From: an uncultured Ruminiclostridium sp.
GTDB lineage: Bacteria; Bacillota; Clostridia; Oscillospirales; Ruminococcaceae
Direction of reading: 5' to 3'
Length of the DNA: 11,070 nucleotides
Assembly (NCBI GenBank): GCA_934462775.1
Contig: CAKSIR010000075.1
Coordinates: 1-11,070, forward strand
The notes below the pieces were generated by a model. The model searched no databases and was not told the origin of the DNA. It saw only the letters and a program-made list of their open reading frames with translations. The translations under genes and the position numbers were made by a program. Below, piece after piece: positions 7,685-11,070 of the stretch (its first letter is position 1; the number at the start of each line of letters is the position of its first letter).

Positions 7685-7904
7685 CAGATAAAATCGCCAT
7701 AAGCTTGCCGGCTACTGAATCTGCTCGTTTATTTATGCGGAAATCTGCAAAATAATGTTTGAGTTACGGAAGAAAAGACAAAGCGGCGCTTTTATGCGGC
7801 TGCCATATTTCAGGACTCTTTTTTCCGTTATTCTGCGGTTAATTGGGTACGAATTCAATTTTTACAGACATACCCATTGCCTTGGCAAGACGTTGGAGGG
7901 TTTT
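7685..7904. repeat. Right copy of the direct repeat of about 220 bp flanking the toxin-antitoxin operon
   Basis: This is the same sequence and orientation as 6716-6935, with a 132-bp perfectly identical right half. Homology stops at the T-run (TTTT here, TTTTT in the left copy), after which the sequence is unrelated. The interval 7572-7684, between the operon promoter and this repeat, holds no gene or clear signal that I can see. Confidence 0.92.
7839..7904 (-). pseudogene. 3' remnant of a second HigA-type antitoxin gene
   Basis: This is 22 codons including the stop, reading KTLQRLAKAMGMSVKIEFVPN on the minus strand, identical to the end of the intact antitoxin. It has no HTH, no start and no matching toxin. 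The break falls at the end of the repeat. It is either the scar of a lost second toxin-antitoxin module or the by-product of a duplication. Confidence 0.85.
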
Positions 7905-7951
7905 ATGACTGCACCGAATAATCTCACAAAATTCACTGATTATATATGAAA

Positions 7952-7990
7952 ATTCACTTTATTCACTTGACGAAAGTGAATAAAGTGAAT
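7952..7990. repeat. Perfect 17-bp inverted repeat built from ATTCACTT units
   Basis: ATTCACTTTATTCACTT at 7952-7968 is exactly mirrored by AAGTGAATAAAGTGAAT at 7974-7990 around the 5-base centre GACGA. Each arm is itself two copies of ATTCACTT, so four copies stand in two orientations. The right arm abuts the ATP-binding-protein fragment. It would form a strong hairpin in RNA or a cruciform. There is no T-run after it, so it is not a typical terminator. Confidence 0.85.
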
Positions 7991-8193
7991 ATAACACAAG
8001 CTTTATTGATCACAGAGAATTTGGCAGTTCAGTATTCAGTCAGATAGAAAGTGCTTTTGAGTATATAATGCTGAACAACAAAACAAAATCGGTCTTTTCG
8101 GGAATTGACCGTATAGATATATCCGATTATCCCGAAGCAGCAATAAGAGAAGCGCTCCTGAATGCTGAGGAGCAGAGAAAACAATTACGCTGA
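7984..8193 (+). pseudogene. Fragment of a RecG-like / AAA_4 (AlbA_2 family) ATP-binding protein
   Basis: The frame reads FIDHREFGSSVFSQIESAFEYI, then FSGIDRIDISDYPEAAIREALLNA. This is the segment that, in RecG-like ATP-binding proteins with a divergent AAA_4/AlbA_2 N-terminal domain, leads into the GHKL-type ATPase region (usually PEEALREALLNALVHRDY). Only about 55 residues match. The reading frame hits TAA at 7981-7983 just upstream, and after LLNA the match ends (EEQRKQLR, stop). There is no credible start codon or ribosome binding site. Both ends are lost, so this is a relic. Full-length relatives are often cargo on mobile elements. Confidence 0.75.
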
Positions 8194-8229
8194 AATAATA
8201 TTGTTTTTTTAATTTCCTATTGCAAACAA

Positions 8230-8252
8230 TTTGTGCTACACTGTAGCACAAA
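8230..8252. promoter_or_regulatory. 23-bp perfect palindrome upstream of the fic promoter
   Basis: TTTGTGCTAC (8230-8239), ACT, GTAGCACAAA (8243-8252) is perfect with 10-bp arms. It lies 37 bases upstream of the -35 box of the fic promoter. The size and short centre suit a dimeric repressor or activator site. The TACA-n-TGTA core is faintly like BlaI/CopY-type operators, which I treat only as a hint. As an RNA hairpin it is not followed by Ts on the plus strand. Confidence 0.5.
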
Positions 8253-8289
8253 AAACTTGTTATACAATTCTCGTTACACATTTCTTTCA

Positions 8290-8318
8290 TTGACAAACGT
8301 AATCAGATATTTTATAAT
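8290..8318 (+). promoter_or_regulatory. Perfect consensus sigma-A promoter upstream of the fic gene
   Basis: TTGACA at 8290-8295, a spacer of exactly 17 bases, then TATAAT at 8313-8318. The fic start region begins about 20-30 bases further on. The promoter is fully preserved although the gene it serves is broken. Confidence 0.85.
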
Positions 8319-8348
8319 CAAATCACTATATGAAAGGATGTGCTTGTC

Positions 8349-8873
8349 TTGAATATGCGAAATATTATACGCAGCAACCGAGCTTATTTTGAAGACTTTT
8401 TTACTCGCAGCACATATCATTCTAACGCAATTGAGGGCAGTACGCTTTCATATGCAGAAACTTACGCTATTATTTTCAATGATAATTCGTTTAAAGTATC
8501 AGCTCAGCCAAGGGAGATTTACGAAGCAATCAATCACAAGTATGCTTTAAGTTATGTACTGGAGCATCTTGACGAAGAGCTGACCCAAAGCTTTATCATA
8601 GATATTGCCGTAATAATAAACAAGAATATCAGTGAAATAAGCGGAATGAGGACAACCCAGGTATTTATCAAAGGGGCAGAACATATTCCACCTGCTCCGA
8701 ATATGCTGCCTCAGCTTATGATGTATTTTGTCCATAACTATAACCACACGGTTTATTCGAATATTTTTGAGAAAATAGCGGCAAATCATATCGAATTTGA
8801 ACGTATGCACCCATTCTGTGACGGTAATGGCAGAACAGGCTGCACTCAGATAAGGGATTATTCTCTAAGGTAG
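8349..8873 (+). pseudogene. Fic-family protein (class II, AMPylase-type), truncated inside the active-site motif
   Basis: The reading frame gives about 174 residues from a TTG at 8349, which AAAGGA at 8333-8338 serves at 10-nt spacing. GTG at 8340 is in frame but touches the ribosome binding site; ATG at 8355 is the next choice. SNAIEG near the N-terminus matches the (S/T)xxxE(G/N) inhibitory helix of class II Fic proteins. HPFCDGNGRTG (8808-8840) is the catalytic HxFxxGNGRxxR motif, but the final Arg is replaced (Cys). The frame then runs through TQIRDYSLR to a stop, without the helix that follows the motif in intact proteins. Fic enzymes transfer AMP or other phosphate-containing groups to target proteins. 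This copy has lost its last catalytic residue and C-terminus and is probably inactive. The family is sure; pseudogene status is likely. Confidence 0.85.
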
Positions 8874-9001
8874 CAATTGAATGGGATTTTCCGATAACCT
8901 TTGAAATGGCGAGGACCTATCAGAAGTCTAAAGGAAAATATCTCAGAGAATTTCAATGGCAGGATATGTCTATGGCTGTCCGCATTGAATTCGGTAAATA
9001 A
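8840..9001 (+). pseudogene. 3' tail of an unidentified gene fused out of frame to fic
   Basis: In the frame shifted from fic, the sequence is open from 8828 to TAA at 8999-9001. It reads SDKGLFSKVAIEWDFPITFE, then MARTYQKSKGKYLREFQWQD and MSMAVRIEFGK. The composition looks like genuine protein rather than noise, and it directly precedes an intrinsic terminator, as a real gene end would. It has no start or ribosome binding site of its own. It does not resemble the usual Fic C-terminus, so it is probably the end of a different gene brought in by a deletion that removed the fic 3' end. I do not recognise the family. A plain frameshift in an unusual Fic protein is the alternative. Confidence 0.5.
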
Positions 9002-9008
9002 CAATAAG

Positions 9009-9045
9009 TCCCGTATCCGACGGTTATGTTGGATACGGGATTTTT
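9009..9045 (+). terminator. Intrinsic terminator after the fic/tail remnant
   Basis: TCCCGTATCC at 9009-9018 pairs perfectly with GGATACGGGA at 9031-9040, with a 12-nt loop, followed by TTTTT at 9041-9045. It lies 7 nt after the stop at 9001. It may also limit read-through from the convergent operon on the other strand. The remaining spacer, 9046-9107, shows nothing I can assign. Confidence 0.88.
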
Positions 9046-9107
9046 GTATGGCAGATATTATAAATATAATGCAAAGACAGCTTATATAGTATCAGAATGC
9101 ATCGGTA

Positions 9108-9725
9108 TTAATTATTGGCTTTTTGATGAAGATAAAAATATTTTTCTAGTTCTTTTGGAAGTATATCGTATTCAGATAATCCATCTAAAGCTTTAGAAAC
9201 CGTATGACCTATTTCTAATTTTTCATTCCATAAATGTAAATTCTCATTATAAAATAAATATATTATGAATTCAAAAAAATCAGAAAAAAGTATAATATTA
9301 TTTACTGGTATTCTTATATCGCTGTCAAACCCAATATGGAGATGTGCTTGAGAATGAAAAAAACTATTTTTACTTTCTGGATCAAAGTCCAGTCTTATAT
9401 AACTGTGTGCAAGCTTATCGTCAATAACATTTGGCAAAAAACAAAGATTCATTTTTGAAACATACACTTTATTTTTGCTTTTCTTGTTAAATTCGTAATT
9501 TATTTGAAAAAAAGAACCATCGTTCATAGCAAATAAATATTCATTTCTTTCATAAGCGCGAACATATTCAGTTTTATATTCATCCTCATCGCGAAAAAAA
9601 GTTGATTTGCTTGATATCGAAGAAGGCGTTTCTGAAGGGAGGATTGGATTTAATATAATCTTATGCTTCAAACCTTTAACGATTGTTTTACGCAAATCAT
9701 CGCTAATTTCTTTAAACGCATTCAT
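9108..9725 (-). CDS. DUF2290 family protein
   Basis: This encodes 205 residues. ATG at 9725 lies 2 nt after the helicase stop codon, and its ribosome binding site (GGAGAG) is inside the last helicase codons, so translation is coupled. The signature is YIRLDFDPESKNSFFHSQAH, LHIGFDSDIRIPV, then a hydrophobic FFEFIIYLFYNE segment. This is the conserved core of DUF2290, with a run of His residues (FFHSQAHLHIG) that recalls a catalytic or metal-binding patch, though no activity is known to me. There is no signal peptide, and the hydrophobic stretch is too broken up for a confident membrane helix. Spot counts of 13 G+C in 60 bases (9121-9180) and 7 in 60 (9241-9300) against 36 in 60 at 4201-4260 point to foreign origin. 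The family call is fairly firm; function is unknown. Confidence 0.8.
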   Translation of the reverse strand: MNAFKEISDDLRKTIVKGLKHKIILNPILPSETPSSISSKSTFFRDEDEYKTEYVRAYERNEYLFAMNDGSFFQINYEFNKKSKNKVYVSKMNLCFLPNVIDDKLAHSYIRLDFDPESKNSFFHSQAHLHIGFDSDIRIPVNNIILFSDFFEFIIYLFYNENLHLWNEKLEIGHTVSKALDGLSEYDILPKELEKYFYLHQKANN

Positions 9726-9727
9726 AT

Positions 9728-11070
9728 TTACTCTCCTATTATGTCCTTCAGCTTGTTTTTAAATTCCGGGTCGAGTTCTAAAAGCGCCTTTAAAGTGTCC
9801 ACGTTAGCATAGTTAAGAGCTTTTTTAAATTTAGAAATATCCATATCCAATTGTTTAGCAGCGGGATTATCAATTAGATAATTTATTTTAGAAATCTCAT
9901 TCACCTTTTCTGCAGACGGATAACAGAAATAAATATCAGGAATATTCTTTCTTATCTGTTTTAATTCTTCTTCAAATTTTGTCTTTACTCTTCCTGTAGC
10001 AAACAAGTAAACCCATCCTTTTGAACGTGTCATCGAAATAAACATAAAGTTCCTGGATTGCCTTTGAGCTGACATGTTGCTTTTTTCGTAAATATCCTCA
10101 CAACCAACAATCAATACAACTGGCACTTCATTTCCCTTGGCGTTTCTTGGTGTGCTTAAAGTTATGTGGTCTGGTTTAAAAAAATCTCTTGCATCTGTAA
10201 CAACACCGGGAATATGTGAATTAAAACCTTTTTCATATAAGCCTGATTGTATTGCATTTAATGTCTTAGTTTTATTCATTTTGATATCAATGACTAATAT
10301 TTCCGTTGGCGTAATTTGTTGCTCTGTAATTAAAGAGACAATTTTATCTACAACACTGTGCACTGTTTCATCAATATTCGAATAAACCCTCGATTGTATT
10401 GGACGTTCGCTATTATAAAATGTTAACACAGAATTAGGACTATTTTCTTTTGGTCTATGAACGGTAATTGAATCGCCTTCTACATAATCACCTTCGACTT
10501 CAAATCCTAAAGCATTCCAAGTTAAAGTATCTTGTATTATCTGTGTTAAGTTGCTATAAAATCCAAATCCGAATGCAAATGCGGTAACTAAAACTTCCAA
10601 AGTGTTTCTATACGATTTTCTTAAAATATAATCATGATTTTCATCCAATTCAATATTTGCCTTACCATTAGTTGATCCAAACAGCTCGGAAAAATCAGGT
10701 ATTTTAATATCATTCGTAGTTTGCAACTCATCGTATGCAATAACAACTTTTTTGGGCTGTTTTAATACTTTTTCTACGAGTAAAAAGAAATCGAGCGGAA
10801 AATCTTGCGCTTCATCTACTAATACATAGTCGAAAATTTCGTGAACAGGTTTATTGTCGATTAAATCTCTACATACATCACTATATGTTGTATTGCTTGA
10901 AAATCTCATCGGTGAAACGCCGATTTCTTTACAAATATACGAATAAAAGCCTTCACCAGTAGTTGAGCCACCCCAAGAATGTAGTACCTTTAAATTATCC
11001 CAATTTGGCTCATCATCTGCAATAAGATTATAATACCTTCTAATCAAACTGATAGCCTGATTGTATAAAC
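9728..11070 (-). CDS. UvrD/Rep-like superfamily 1 helicase, N-terminus missing
   Basis: The frame stays open to the right edge. The TTG at 11047 is therefore probably internal, and the N-terminal part with Walker A lies outside; 446 residues are visible. Numbering from that TTG: NWDNLKVLHSWGG (about 15-27), a lead-in typical of this helicase type; VLVDEAQDF (Walker B, about 75-83); VVIAYDELQTT (motif III, about 101-111); RKSYRNT (motif IV, about 143-149); LSTPRNAKGNEVPVVLIVG (motif V, about 297-315); RNFMFISMTRSKGWVYLFA (motif VI, about 332-350). The order and spacing are those of UvrD-like ATPases. A C-terminal tail of about 80 residues has no clear domain. The gene is first of a two-gene unit with DUF2290. 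Helicases of this kind are common in phage-defence and plasmid cargo operons. The helicase assignment is strong; a defensive role is inference. Confidence 0.88.
   Translation of the reverse strand, partial: LYNQAISLIRRYYNLIADDEPNWDNLKVLHSWGGSTTGEGFYSYICKEIGVSPMRFSSNTTYSDVCRDLIDNKPVHEIFDYVLVDEAQDFPLDFFLLVEKVLKQPKKVVIAYDELQTTNDIKIPDFSELFGSTNGKANIELDENHDYILRKSYRNTLEVLVTAFAFGFGFYSNLTQIIQDTLTWNALGFEVEGDYVEGDSITVHRPKENSPNSVLTFYNSERPIQSRVYSNIDETVHSVVDKIVSLITEQQITPTEILVIDIKMNKTKTLNAIQSGLYEKGFNSHIPGVVTDARDFFKPDHITLSTPRNAKGNEVPVVLIVGCEDIYEKSNMSAQRQSRNFMFISMTRSKGWVYLFATGRVKTKFEEELKQIRKNIPDIYFCYPSAEKVNEISKINYLIDNPAAKQLDMDISKFKKALNYANVDTLKALLELDPEFKNKLKDIIGE

Noticed and set aside
7905..7949. Mini-frame ATG ACT GCA ... 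TGA of 14 codons preceded by GGAGGG
   Set aside because: The Shine-Dalgarno-like bases are the complement of antitoxin codons in the repeat. The peptide is very short and shows no similarity to anything recognised.
8233..8250. BlaI/CopY operator assignment for the palindrome
   Set aside because: Only the TACA-n-TGTA core agrees, with a one-base centre rather than the usual two. No such regulator gene is in the window.
8036..8296. Minus-strand frame of 86 codons opposite the ATP-binding-protein fragment
   Set aside because: It is a shadow of the recognisable plus-strand fragment, and it has low-complexity hydrophobic content and no ribosome binding site.
9048..9089. Short plus-strand frame after the terminator (MADIINIMQRQLI)
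   Set aside because: It has only 13 codons, no ribosome binding site and lies downstream of the terminator.
1..11070. tRNA, rRNA, CRISPR array, riboswitch, transposase or integrase genes
   Set aside because: None was seen. The repeats present are long direct repeats or single palindromes, not spaced arrays, and no recombinase motifs appear in any frame.

Overview
The window looks like part of an integrative and conjugative element (ICE), or a related large mobile element, in a low-to-moderate GC Gram-positive anaerobe of the Clostridia (Ruminococcus/Oscillospiraceae-like). The reasons are strong AGGAG-type ribosome binding sites, two textbook sigma-A promoters, and a giant N6-adenine methylase/SNF2-like helicase protein of the kind carried by Tn1549-like clostridial elements. 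The taxonomic guess is inference; no rRNA, tRNA or housekeeping gene is present to test it.

Layout. (1) 1-6650, plus strand: an element backbone block. It holds the C-terminal 1,716 residues of the methylase-helicase protein, open at the left edge, followed by two small proteins that each read as a pair of winged-helix domains. A stem-loop sits just before the ribosome binding site of each small gene. (2) 6651-7904: a HigBA-type toxin-antitoxin operon on the minus strand, with a perfect consensus promoter and a palindromic probable operator, bracketed by two direct repeats of about 220 bp. The right-hand repeat carries only the last 22 codons of an antitoxin gene, so the module was probably duplicated and one copy lost. 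(3) 7905-9045, plus strand: a graveyard of gene fragments. It contains a piece of a RecG-like/AAA_4 ATP-binding protein behind a 17-bp-arm inverted repeat, a Fic gene that keeps a perfect promoter but breaks inside its active-site motif, and the 3' tail of an unidentified gene in another frame, closed by an intrinsic terminator. (4) 9108-11070, minus strand: a more AT-rich two-gene operon, a UvrD/Rep-like superfamily 1 helicase (N-terminus beyond the right edge) tightly coupled to a DUF2290 protein.

Working together: the left block is probably replication, transfer or anti-restriction machinery of the element. The middle is a cargo region that has collected and lost stability or toxin genes. 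The right-hand pair is the most interesting candidate for an under-described system: a helicase translationally coupled to a small conserved protein of unknown function, transferred as cargo and plausibly defensive. No function for that pair is shown by the sequence itself.
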